Shown: positions 7,761 through 15,435 of the stretch, in pieces | Position numbering within the stretch: position 1 is the first letter of the stretch | Layout: the number at the start of each line of letters is the position of its first letter | Source: an uncultured Bacteroidales bacterium | Lineage (GTDB): Bacteria; Bacteroidota; Bacteroidia; Bacteroidales; Muribaculaceae | Length of the DNA stretch: 42,621 bases | Assembly: GCA_902777835.1 (NCBI GenBank) | Contig: CACYVC010000020.1 | Coordinates: 1-42,621, forward strand | Direction: 5' to 3' | Notes under the pieces: model-generated | What the model was told of the DNA's origin: nothing | The model's input: only the letters and a program-made list of their open reading frames with translations | Databases searched by the model: none | Made by a program: the position numbers and the translations under genes

Positions 7761-10486
7761 AGCTTTATATTCATTTCTAAACCAAAGTAGGGGTTCACAT
7801 GGCGGCGAATGGTGACGCCATCTCGTTCATAACTGGGAGTATAGTCCCAAATCTTATTGCAGAACATTGCAATGTGGAGGTGATCGTTAAAGAACTTCTT
7901 GGTGACCTTGAAATTGATGTTCATTGAGAAGGGCACCTTGAAGAGGTCGTACATCGACTCGGTATTGTTGCGTACAAGATATCGCAAATAGGCATCATCG
8001 GCAAGTTCAGGGCTCCAGTTGTGGATATTGCCATCAAGATCCATATACTCGTCGGGAAAGTTGCTGATGGGCAGGCGCTGGTTGGAGGTGAACCACAGGC
8101 ATTGCGCCGAGATTGAAAATCCCAACTTGAGCCGTGGCACATCGGTGTCGAGAGTGAAATTAGTATTGACCATTTCGTCGGTGTAGCCTTCAATGTCTTT
8201 ATATATTCCCACAAAGGGAATCTGCTGCTCTCCAACTACCTGTGATGGGCGTTCCATGAGCGCCACCGAGTTGCGGTGCACTGTCTTGAACCAGGCGCCG
8301 TTGATGGTGAGGCGGGTGTGGATTTTCTCGACGCGCCTTGAGGCAAATGTGTATTCAACACCCTCTTTTTTGGTTTGGCTACCATTGGAGTAAAGAGAGT
8401 GAGCCACTAACTCGCGAGCTGTCTCAAACGGCACACCTTCTATCGATGGTGGTCCAGTGAGTGTGCTTCCGTCGATAACCGAGACATCATAACGTTTGTA
8501 GTTATATGGACTATAGATTGCTGTTGAGCGAAATCCTGATGTCATGTTTTCTCGGAAATAGGTCACCGACAGGCGATTGCCGGCAATGTTTATATCTGTG
8601 CTTACCTCCCACTTGAAGTTGCGTGCGGCACGCAGGTCATAGTTGGTAGGGTCAACGATATAGGTCATGATGTTAATGCGCTTGTAGGCTTCGTTGGGGT
8701 GGTAATAGTTGAATTGCACTAAGTCGATATATACGGGTTCGGGATAAAGGTGCTCGATGGTAGGCATTTTGGTGTGCTCTCCCAGTCCTCCTGAGAGTCG
8801 AACGAAACCCACATCATTGCCCACTTTGAATTGTGGGAATGTCCACCCTAAGTTTACTCGTGGATCCCAGTAGAACTTACTATTAAGAGCATAGCGGCTT
8901 GAAAGGTTCATCATGTGAGAGCCTCTGATTCCCGCCACCACCTCGAGGGTGTTGCCGCTTATGGTGGTTTTCAAGTTCTCTTCGGCATAGAGCGACAGCG
9001 TGTGACTTGCTGGAATGAGAGAAATGTCGCGTGGTCGCCCGCTCATGCCTGGGTATAGCGGTAGCGTGGGGTCGAAAATTTGTCCCTTGCCGTAGTTTTT
9101 GTCTATGTTCCAATCTACACCTAACATCAGCGAGTTTGAGACCTTTGTTGATGGCACCTGCAACTTGGTGTTCACTTTCATGAACAAGTTGAAAGGTTTT
9201 CCCTCAACCTGGTGCTTAGTGGTGTAGCTGTAAGGCAATATTACGGCATCGCTCTCTCCCTGCTCCATCGATGTCGCTGCAATGGTTGCCCTGCGCAATT
9301 GTATGAATTTCTCTCTTGTAATTTTGTCGTTGTCGAGCGATGTCGATAGGGTAGCGTTAAAGGCTTTAAACCAAGAGTTGTAATCGTTGGGCTTGAGGCT
9401 AAAAGCCGTCATCAACGCCCATCGGTTATAAGATGATTTGTAAGTGTCGATAGCACCCTCATTGAGGTCGGGGTCGGTCTTGTCATTGTCGAAGGATCCA
9501 GTGTAGTCAACATTAACGGCAAGTGTTGTGTTGAAGCGGTTACCATTCCATGCCTTGTGCAAACGTGTTGACAAAGTGAAGCGTTTGTAGTTTTCAAGCG
9601 TATTGCGTGGGTCAATGCGAGAGTCCAGATAGTCGGCGTTGATGTTGAGCGATAATTTGCGTGGTTGCCATTCAAATCCCTTTCCCACATAGAAAAGATA
9701 GCTACCCATGTCGGCTTTCAGGCGTGCTGTGATGTTGTTGCCTCCGCGTTTTCGCTCAATTTTTACCAGACCGCTTGTGAGATCTCCATATTCAACAGAG
9801 GGAATGCCTCTCACGATTTCTATGCGCTCAATGTCATCGGTAGAGATGCCGCGCATATCAACGCCATGATTGGTGAAATCGCGCTTGAGCGATTCACTGT
9901 CATTGCTCCCGCTCACATATTGCATGTTAGCATTCGTTGAGATTGGCGCCCCATCAATCATGAAGCTTGTGCCAAGCGATGAGGTGGCATAGTTGGCATC
10001 ACCGCCACCTGCTTCGCGCAGACTTATGGTGTTGGGGCTTGTCAGGTGAGGGTCTTGCGCCCTGCCACCAGGAATCAGCTCTATCATGTCGCCAAAACTC
10101 GATGGTTGCAAGTGGTCCATCGCTTGACGGCCAATCACCGACGAGGTACTGAGTTTTTGTGACTCTTGAGCAGTCACAACCACCTCGTTGAGGGCATTGG
10201 TCTGTGACTCAATAAGGAAGACTCCATCGTGCGCTTCTGCGACAAGGGGCTTATACCCTATGTAAGAGATAGTGAGTGTTTCTTTGCTAGGAACGATGAT
10301 TGAGAATCGCCCATCAACGTCGGTAACGCCAGCGACATCCTTAGAGCCAGCAATAGTAATAGTGGCCCCAATCATAGGTTCACGAGTGCTCTTATCTAAA
10401 ACAGTGCCATTAATTTTAATGTGAGCGTTGGCCTCAAAAACTACTATCAACAGTAGAATAACAAAACTTGTTCTTTTTATTATCAT
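7757..10486 (-). CDS. TonB-dependent outer-membrane receptor with N-terminal carboxypeptidase-like domain
   Basis: 909 residues. Signal peptide 1-21 (ANA), then a carboxypeptidase-regulatory-like domain at 24-98 ('INGTVLDKSTREPMIGATI', 'DGRFSIIVPS', 'YIGYKPL'), a TonB-box-like 'NEVVVTA', a plug at about 110-245 ('RGIPSVEYGDLTSGLVKIE') and a 22-strand-type barrel to the C-terminus ('PYFGLEMNIKL'). It takes up a ligand using energy from TonB/ExbBD. The gene heads an operon of at least six genes that lacks a SusD partner, so a glycan-type SusCD system is not supported; siderophore, metal, peptide or other ligands are possible. A divergent promoter is visible at 10507-10537. Confidence 0.9.
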   Translation of the reverse strand: MIIKRTSFVILLLIVVFEANAHIKINGTVLDKSTREPMIGATITIAGSKDVAGVTDVDGRFSIIVPSKETLTISYIGYKPLVAEAHDGVFLIESQTNALNEVVVTAQESQKLSTSSVIGRQAMDHLQPSSFGDMIELIPGGRAQDPHLTSPNTISLREAGGGDANYATSSLGTSFMIDGAPISTNANMQYVSGSNDSESLKRDFTNHGVDMRGISTDDIERIEIVRGIPSVEYGDLTSGLVKIERKRGGNNITARLKADMGSYLFYVGKGFEWQPRKLSLNINADYLDSRIDPRNTLENYKRFTLSTRLHKAWNGNRFNTTLAVNVDYTGSFDNDKTDPDLNEGAIDTYKSSYNRWALMTAFSLKPNDYNSWFKAFNATLSTSLDNDKITREKFIQLRRATIAATSMEQGESDAVILPYSYTTKHQVEGKPFNLFMKVNTKLQVPSTKVSNSLMLGVDWNIDKNYGKGQIFDPTLPLYPGMSGRPRDISLIPASHTLSLYAEENLKTTISGNTLEVVAGIRGSHMMNLSSRYALNSKFYWDPRVNLGWTFPQFKVGNDVGFVRLSGGLGEHTKMPTIEHLYPEPVYIDLVQFNYYHPNEAYKRINIMTYIVDPTNYDLRAARNFKWEVSTDINIAGNRLSVTYFRENMTSGFRSTAIYSPYNYKRYDVSVIDGSTLTGPPSIEGVPFETARELVAHSLYSNGSQTKKEGVEYTFASRRVEKIHTRLTINGAWFKTVHRNSVALMERPSQVVGEQQIPFVGIYKDIEGYTDEMVNTNFTLDTDVPRLKLGFSISAQCLWFTSNQRLPISNFPDEYMDLDGNIHNWSPELADDAYLRYLVRNNTESMYDLFKVPFSMNINFKVTKKFFNDHLHIAMFCNKIWDYTPSYERDGVTIRRHVNPYFGLEMNIKL

Positions 10487-10767
10487 TTAGCATAAAAAAT
10501 TGTTTGCAAAAGTAGTGCGATGATTACTCACAGGCAATCACAAATAGTAGTGAAGTTTGTGGGTGTTTCTACACATTAATAATTAGTTTGGGTGATGGCG
10601 GTGGGTAAAGATGAGGAATGGGCAAGCCTCGTCCTTATAGGTCCTTTAAATTTATTTAAAGAATAAATTTCCTTTTTTAGTTTGCGGTATGTGTTTTATT
10701 GTGTAATTTTGTCGGTTAAAATTAACGTTATAGGAAATATTAATCAACAAAAATAAATTTTATAGCT
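10487..10767. promoter_or_regulatory. Divergent promoter region between the receptor operon and mdh
   Basis: Minus strand: TTG (10537-10535) and TACTTTTG (10514-10507) with 20 bases between, for the receptor operon. Plus strand: TTTG (10681-10684) and TAATTTTG (10704-10711) with 19 bases between, for mdh, leaving an untranslated leader of roughly 50 bases. I see no clear operator in the 140 bases between the two promoters. Confidence 0.75.
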
Positions 10768-11760
10768 ATGGCTTTTTTGACTAACGACAAACTTACAATC
10801 GTCGGCGCTGCCGGAATGATTGGTTCTAACATGGTTCAAACCGCCCTAATGATGGGCTTGACTAATGACATCTGCCTCTATGACGTGTTCTCGCCCGAAG
10901 GCGTGGCCGAGGAGATGCGCCAAAGTGGATTTGGTGACGTGAAAATCACAGCAACTACCGATGCAAAGGAAGCTTTTACAAATGCTAAATATATAATTTC
11001 AAGCGGTGGCGCTCCACGCAAGGCTGGCATGACACGCGAAGACCTGCTCAAGGGCAACTGCGAGATAGCACGTGGCCTGGGCGAGGACATCAAGCGCTAT
11101 TGCCCCGACTGCAAGCACGTGGTTATTATCTTCAACCCTGCCGACCTTACAGGTCTCGTTACTCTGCTCTATAGTGGATTGAAACCCAATCAGGTGACTA
11201 CTCTCGCAGGTCTCGACTCGACCCGCTTGCAGAGTGCTCTTGCCAAGAAATTTAACGTGATGCAGAGCAAGGTTACTGGCTGCGCTACTTATGGAGGACA
11301 TGGTGAGCAGATGGCAGTGTTTGGTTCACACGTTAAGATCGATGGCAAGCCATTGACCGAAATTATCGGTACTCCTGAGTTCCCAGTTGAGGAGTGGGAG
11401 CAGATGAAGGTTGATGTTACTAAGGGTGGAGCCAAGATTATCGAGCTTCGCGGTCGCAGTTCATTCCAGAGCCCTGCCTACCTCTCGGTTGAGATGATTC
11501 GCTCGGCAATGGGCGGTGAGAAGTTCCCCTGGCCAGCAGGTACTTATGTTAAGAATGGCAAGTACAACAACATCATGATGGCTATGGCCACCACGCTCGA
11601 CGAGAACGGATGCTCATTCACTGTGCCTGAGGGCACTCCTGAAGAGAACGCAAAACTCGACGCCAGCTATGAGCACCTGTGCCACATGCGCGACGAGCTG
11701 GTAACCCTCAACATCGTTCCCCCCATCAGCGAGTGGACAAAAATCAACCCAAACTTGTAA
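10768..11760 (+). CDS. mdh: Malate dehydrogenase (NAD-dependent)
   Basis: 330 residues, cytoplasmic; it interconverts malate and oxaloacetate with NAD(H) in the TCA cycle or the reductive branch to fumarate and succinate typical of Bacteroidales. The Rossmann loop 'VGAAGMIGSNM' is at 12-22, an acidic residue ending the second strand ('CLYDVF') favours NAD, the mobile-loop region 'APRKAGMTREDL' supplies substrate arginines, and the catalytic His is in 'TYGGHGEQM'. Length is normal for the lactate/malate dehydrogenase family. It has its own promoter and terminator, so it is monocistronic. Confidence 0.93.
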   Translation: MAFLTNDKLTIVGAAGMIGSNMVQTALMMGLTNDICLYDVFSPEGVAEEMRQSGFGDVKITATTDAKEAFTNAKYIISSGGAPRKAGMTREDLLKGNCEIARGLGEDIKRYCPDCKHVVIIFNPADLTGLVTLLYSGLKPNQVTTLAGLDSTRLQSALAKKFNVMQSKVTGCATYGGHGEQMAVFGSHVKIDGKPLTEIIGTPEFPVEEWEQMKVDVTKGGAKIIELRGRSSFQSPAYLSVEMIRSAMGGEKFPWPAGTYVKNGKYNNIMMAMATTLDENGCSFTVPEGTPEENAKLDASYEHLCHMRDELVTLNIVPPISEWTKINPNL

Positions 11761-11777
11761 TTAACACATAAATCATA

Positions 11778-11823
11778 AAAAAGGCTGCAAATCACCTTCA
11801 GTAATGGCGCTTGCAGCCTTTTT
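11778..11823 (+). terminator. Terminator after mdh
   Basis: Arms AAGGCTGCAA (11781-11790) and TTGCAGCCTT (11811-11820) are perfect complements, with A before and T after. The next gene starts only 23 bases downstream. An in-frame ATG at 11804 lies inside this hairpin, which argues that it is not a real start. Confidence 0.9.
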
Positions 11824-11845
11824 ACCATTCTTAAACATAGCAAAA

Positions 11846-13246
11846 ATGAGAATACTGAAACTCACTCTGGTCGCCACATTATTAATAATGAGTGGCGTGA
11901 TGAAAGCACAACAACCAGTGCCTTACATCAGTCTTGATAAGATGCCTAATATCATCAACTGTTTGCCGGCACCTCCCGACACAGCCAGCGAGATGTTCCA
12001 GCATGATATCAACCGCTTCTTCTGGGGCAAGGAACAACGACTTAACCCCGAGCGTGCGGCCATGGCGCGACGCGATGCCGTGTGGGGGTATCAAAACACT
12101 CTCGACACCTTTGAGGATGCCTTCGGGATGCACATATCTCAAGAAGAGACCCCTGAGATTTGGGAACTTGTAACGAGAGGTGTTGTCACAGTGACACAGA
12201 TACGCAAAGCACCCAAGAAGTTCTATATGCGCCAAAGGCCTTTCATGTACTTCCATGAGCATCTGCTCACCGATGGGGTAGAGGAAAGTGACGCTGATCT
12301 TTCCAAAGATGGCTCTTATCCTTCGGGACACACTGCTACAGGGTGGGCAACAGCAATGATACTTGCCGAACTCAACCCTGCTCATGCCGACGCTCTCTTT
12401 GCTCGTGCCTATCAGTATGGAGAGAGCCGTCTCATTGTGGGCGCTCACTGGCAGAGCGACGTTGAGGCTGGGCGACTAGTGGCTGCTATCGGTTACTCAC
12501 AGCTGCACAATAGTCCAGAATTCTGTGAGCAGATGGCAAAAGCCAAGGCCGAGTTTAACCGCCTTAGTGGAGCTGCTGTGGCTACCGACGACAATAGCGA
12601 CTTTGTGCGCATTACCGATGTGGTGCCCGATGCAATTCTTGAGATTCGTTATTACAGCACCTATAACTTCGTTGGCCAGCGCATAGACGGTTATCAGGCC
12701 CCTATAGCAATGCTTACCCGTGAGGCCGCTATAGCATTAAAGGCGGTGAGCGATGACTTGAAGGCTCAAGGCTATCGCCTCAAGATTTTTGACGCTTATC
12801 GTCCGCAACGCGCCGTTGACCATTTCATGCGTTGGGCACAAGATTTGAACGCTACCGAGATGAAGCAGTATTTCTATCCCGAGCTGAACAAGGGTGTGCT
12901 TATCCCCGACTATATTGCGCGCAAGAGTGGTCACACGCGTGGATCGACTGTTGACCTCACACTCTTTGATATGCGTACCGAGAAAGAGGTGGATATGGGA
13001 GGCACTTTCGACTGGTTTGGCGTGGAAAGTCATCCCGACTTCTGCGGCAATCCCGATACTGGAAAATACACTGGTGGCAAATCGAAGGCAGGACGCTCTA
13101 TCACTGCCAAGCAGTTCCAAAATCGCATGATACTGCGCCAGGCAATGCTGCGCCACGGTTTTAAACCCCTCGACACTGAGTGGTGGCACTTTACCCTAAA
13201 GAACGAACCGTTCCCTGATACTTATTTCACCTTCCCGCTTAAATAG
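11846..13246 (+). CDS. PAP2 acid phosphatase fused to VanX-type D-Ala-D-Ala dipeptidase
   Basis: 466 residues from the ATG at 11846, which gives a proper signal peptide ending KAQQ; the upstream ATG at 11804 lies in the mdh terminator. The first half (about 40-245) is a PAP2/class A acid phosphatase: K-x6-RP ('KKFYMRQRP'), 'GSYPSGHTA' and 'SRLIVGAHWQSD' provide the full phosphatase signature. The second half (about 258-466) is a VanX/DdpX M15 dipeptidase: 'DAYRPQRAV', the zinc-site motif 'SGHTRGSTVDL', 'GGTFDWFG', and 'EWWHF' with the catalytic Glu and third zinc ligand His. Both sites look intact. A periplasmic protein combining phosphate release with D-Ala-D-Ala cleavage points to cell-wall precursor or murein-peptide salvage (inference). 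Confidence 0.9.
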   Translation: MRILKLTLVATLLIMSGVMKAQQPVPYISLDKMPNIINCLPAPPDTASEMFQHDINRFFWGKEQRLNPERAAMARRDAVWGYQNTLDTFEDAFGMHISQEETPEIWELVTRGVVTVTQIRKAPKKFYMRQRPFMYFHEHLLTDGVEESDADLSKDGSYPSGHTATGWATAMILAELNPAHADALFARAYQYGESRLIVGAHWQSDVEAGRLVAAIGYSQLHNSPEFCEQMAKAKAEFNRLSGAAVATDDNSDFVRITDVVPDAILEIRYYSTYNFVGQRIDGYQAPIAMLTREAAIALKAVSDDLKAQGYRLKIFDAYRPQRAVDHFMRWAQDLNATEMKQYFYPELNKGVLIPDYIARKSGHTRGSTVDLTLFDMRTEKEVDMGGTFDWFGVESHPDFCGNPDTGKYTGGKSKAGRSITAKQFQNRMILRQAMLRHGFKPLDTEWWHFTLKNEPFPDTYFTFPLK

Positions 13247-13282
13247 GGGAGTAGAGAGTGGGCTGACGCCGCTGATGCGGCG
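13246..13282. repeat. Purine heptads and GC-rich hairpin after the fusion gene
   Basis: Two heptads (GGGGAGT at 13246-13252, AGAGAGT at 13253-13259) start at the stop codon and are followed by a hairpin CGCCGC-TGAT-GCGGCG (13267-13282). The layout, heptads then GC palindrome, resembles 982-1013 and 26150-26186, though the bases differ. Confidence 0.45.
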
Positions 13283-13340
13283 CAATATATCAACATCGCC
13301 CAGGCTTGTTTTTCTTGTTTTTTTGTTCTCTATTTAAATT

Positions 13341-13853
13341 ATGAGATTAAAGATAGTATATATATTGCTGCTAGCGCTGATGGGCGTAGGTTTTGTGGGG
13401 TGCGACAAGATCGATAATGAGTCGATGAAAGGCTACCCAGTGCGTATTGACTTGGGCGAGTATGGCAAGTGGAACACCTATGGTGTACACGCTCTTGGAG
13501 ACTACCGCTTCTTTAATCGCATGAAGGGCATACCATCAAATTTCCCCTATAATGTGAACACCTACACTGGCTTTGGTGGCGTGTTATTGTTTATGGGTCA
13601 GGATATGGAGACTGGTGGTCCTTCTCCGTTGGCATTTGACATGGCATGCCCTGTAGAGCATAACGCCGAGGTGACCGTGACCATTGATGAGTCAAATCTT
13701 GAGGCGTACTGTCCAAAGTGCAAGTCGCGCTACAATGTGCTACTCGGTTCTGGTGGTCCCATCAGCGGCATGGCGATGGACCGCAAGGTGGGCTTAAACA
13801 TGTATAGAGTGCGAGGCACAGTAAATGGCGGTTACATCATCACTAATTATTAG
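13341..13853 (+). CDS. Lipoprotein with degenerate Rieske-like domain
   Basis: 170 residues. Lipobox VGC (Cys21). The C-terminal half has the outline of a Rieske [2Fe-2S] fold: 'ACPVEH' (Cys103, His107), 'YCPKCKSRYN' (Cys124, Cys127), then a Gly-rich 'GSGGPISG' and 'LNMYRVRG' like the cluster-covering loop and last strand. True Rieske proteins use C-x-H and C-x2-H; here the pattern is C-x3-H and C-x2-C, so the cluster ligands are changed. It may bind zinc, an unusual Fe-S cluster or no metal. It sits between the dipeptidase fusion and an exported C26 hydrolase, 94 and 13 bases away. Family assignment is from fold pattern only. Confidence 0.7.
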   Translation: MRLKIVYILLLALMGVGFVGCDKIDNESMKGYPVRIDLGEYGKWNTYGVHALGDYRFFNRMKGIPSNFPYNVNTYTGFGGVLLFMGQDMETGGPSPLAFDMACPVEHNAEVTVTIDESNLEAYCPKCKSRYNVLLGSGGPISGMAMDRKVGLNMYRVRGTVNGGYIITNY

Positions 13854-13866
13854 GCAAAATGCCAAA

Positions 13867-14826
13867 ATGCGAAACATCACTTATATAATAACATTGATAA
13901 CGCTGCTTATGTGCATGAGTTGCGTGGCAGTTGCCGAGGATGTGGTGCGAGTGGGCCTGGCTTGGCAACCTAACGAAAAAGCTTATGACCGAGTGGCGCG
14001 CTCGGTGGAACTGGCTGGTGGCGAGGCGGTGATTTTGCCACAGATGCGGCCTGTCGGCTTTGAATATGACGACTCGGTGCTTCAAGCAAAGTATCTTGAT
14101 GGCAATGGCGTGCTCCTGCAGCACTATGCCGATCAGGTGAAGAGCAACACCTATAATGGCACCGCCATCGACTCGCTGATGCAAGGCATTGATGCCGTGG
14201 TGTTTCTCGGTGGCAATGACATCAGCTCGACCTTATTTCGTGAACCACAGCCATGGCATGGCATTGCGGGAGACGACTGTAATGCCACCCGCGACGTGTC
14301 GGAATATCTCACAATGGCCTACTGCCTCGACCACGACATCCCCGTGCTATGCCTGTGCCGAGGCATGCAGATGCTTGCCGTGGTATCGGGAGCGCCGTTG
14401 ATTCAAGACCTTGGTACTTTTTATGCTGCCCAAGGTGTTGATTACAACAACCTGCACCGCTCGGTGCGTGACGCTGATGGCAAACGCCATTACACTCCTC
14501 ACGACGTGCAGGTCACCGATCACTCGTCGTTGCTCTATAGCATAGTGCTGAGCGATGAGATTAAAAATGTGCCGTCGTGGCATCATCAGGTGGTTGGCAG
14601 CGTTGATGGAACTGATTTGAAAATCACAGCCATCACGACTTCTCAGGGGTATGACGTGATTGAGGCCATTGAGCGCAAAGACAAGTCCTTTGCGCTGGGT
14701 GTGCAGTTCCACCCCGAAGAGGCAGTGCGCCAACACATCTATGAAATTCCCACTGCTAACCAGTTCATGCAACTCTATGAGGGAGTGAGCTACTTCAGGG
14801 CACTGATAAATCATTGCAAAAAGTAA
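13867..14826 (+). CDS. Exported gamma-glutamyl hydrolase, peptidase C26 family
   Basis: 319 residues from ATG 13867, which opens a signal peptide ('MRNITYIITLITLLMCMSC', Cys16 or Cys19 possibly lipidated); an ATG at 13825 would overlap the previous gene. Class I glutamine-amidotransferase fold of the PuuD/C26 type: 'FLGGND' near 113-118, nucleophile Cys164 in 'LCLCRGMQML', and His282/Glu284 in 'VQFHPEEA'. The family cleaves gamma-glutamyl bonds. Most PuuD-type enzymes are cytoplasmic, so export here suggests an envelope substrate such as murein peptides, fitting the upstream D-Ala-D-Ala dipeptidase (inference). Confidence 0.88.
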   Translation: MRNITYIITLITLLMCMSCVAVAEDVVRVGLAWQPNEKAYDRVARSVELAGGEAVILPQMRPVGFEYDDSVLQAKYLDGNGVLLQHYADQVKSNTYNGTAIDSLMQGIDAVVFLGGNDISSTLFREPQPWHGIAGDDCNATRDVSEYLTMAYCLDHDIPVLCLCRGMQMLAVVSGAPLIQDLGTFYAAQGVDYNNLHRSVRDADGKRHYTPHDVQVTDHSSLLYSIVLSDEIKNVPSWHHQVVGSVDGTDLKITAITTSQGYDVIEAIERKDKSFALGVQFHPEEAVRQHIYEIPTANQFMQLYEGVSYFRALINHCKK

Positions 14827-14890
14827 AAAGTGGAGAGGTGAGAGTGAAGAGTAATAACTATTAACTATGAACTATTAACTATAAACTATT
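14824..14890. repeat. Intergenic heptad array
   Basis: From 14824 the bases read as 7-mers: TAAAAAG, TGGAGAG, GTGAGAG, TGAAGAG, then after a 4-base break five exact AACTATN units at 14856-14890, ending just before the ATG at 14895. Purine-rich units come first and AACTATN units second. Confidence 0.85.
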
Positions 14891-14894
14891 AAAA

Positions 14895-15230
14895 ATGGAT
14901 TGGGCAGAAGGACTGCATTGTGCAGTAACGGTGTGCGACACCGAAGGTAAAGTGATTTATATGAATGAGAAATCACGCGAGACATTCAACAAAGGCGGCA
15001 AATCGATGGTGGGGCAGAATCTTTTTCCCTGCCACAATGAGCGCTCGCAGGCAATGATTAGGCACATGATGGAAAGCGACACAATCAACGCCTACACCAT
15101 TACCAAGAACGGTCAGCGCAAGATGATTTACCAATCGCCCTGGCGAGTTGACGGCAAAGTCGCTGGCATGGTGGAGATTTCTATGGTCATACCCAACGAG
15201 ATGCCGCACTACGACCGCGACAAAAAGTAA
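14895..15230 (+). CDS. Stand-alone PAS domain protein
   Basis: 111 residues, cytoplasmic. One PAS sensor domain fills the protein: 'AVTVCDTEGKVIYMNEKS' gives the first strands, 'MVGQNLFPCHNERSQAMI' the helical part and 'SPWRVDGKVAGMVEISMVIP' the final strands. The 'CHNERS' segment resembles the CHP-x-S stretch of PAS domains in DUF438-type proteins, which may take part in ligand or heme binding. No output domain follows, so it would have to act through a partner. It is the last gene before a terminator at 15271-15315. Confidence 0.85.
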   Translation: MDWAEGLHCAVTVCDTEGKVIYMNEKSRETFNKGGKSMVGQNLFPCHNERSQAMIRHMMESDTINAYTITKNGQRKMIYQSPWRVDGKVAGMVEISMVIPNEMPHYDRDKK

Positions 15231-15270
15231 GGATTAGGCGTGCCTTGTCCGAAAAGGCTACTTAGTTGTA

Positions 15271-15315
15271 AACAGCCGAAATAACAGTTCATTCTGATAT
15301 TTCGACTGTTTTTTT
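15271..15315 (+). terminator. Terminator after the PAS gene
   Basis: Arms AACAG-C-CGAAAT and ATTTCG-A-CTGTT pair with one mismatch and run directly into seven T. Confidence 0.8.
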
Positions 15316-15348
15316 GTTGTGTAAATGCGATTATTTAAAAAATTGTTG

Positions 15349-15356
15349 TACCTTTG
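15349..15356 (+). promoter_or_regulatory. -7 box of the gene at 15436
   Basis: TACCTTTG matches the Bacteroidota -7 consensus; a well-spaced -33 element is not clear. The leader before the ATG is about 70-75 bases. Confidence 0.6.
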
Positions 15357-15435
15357 CCGCCGCTAAACCAAACAATGAACCAAACTTTTTAGTGAACAAA
15401 TATTCTTTTATTATTAACCCAAAACTTTATTTAAA

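Noticed and set aside
11804-11845. Upstream in-frame start for the PAP2-VanX fusion.
   Set aside because: It lies inside the mdh terminator and would place 14 residues before the signal peptide.
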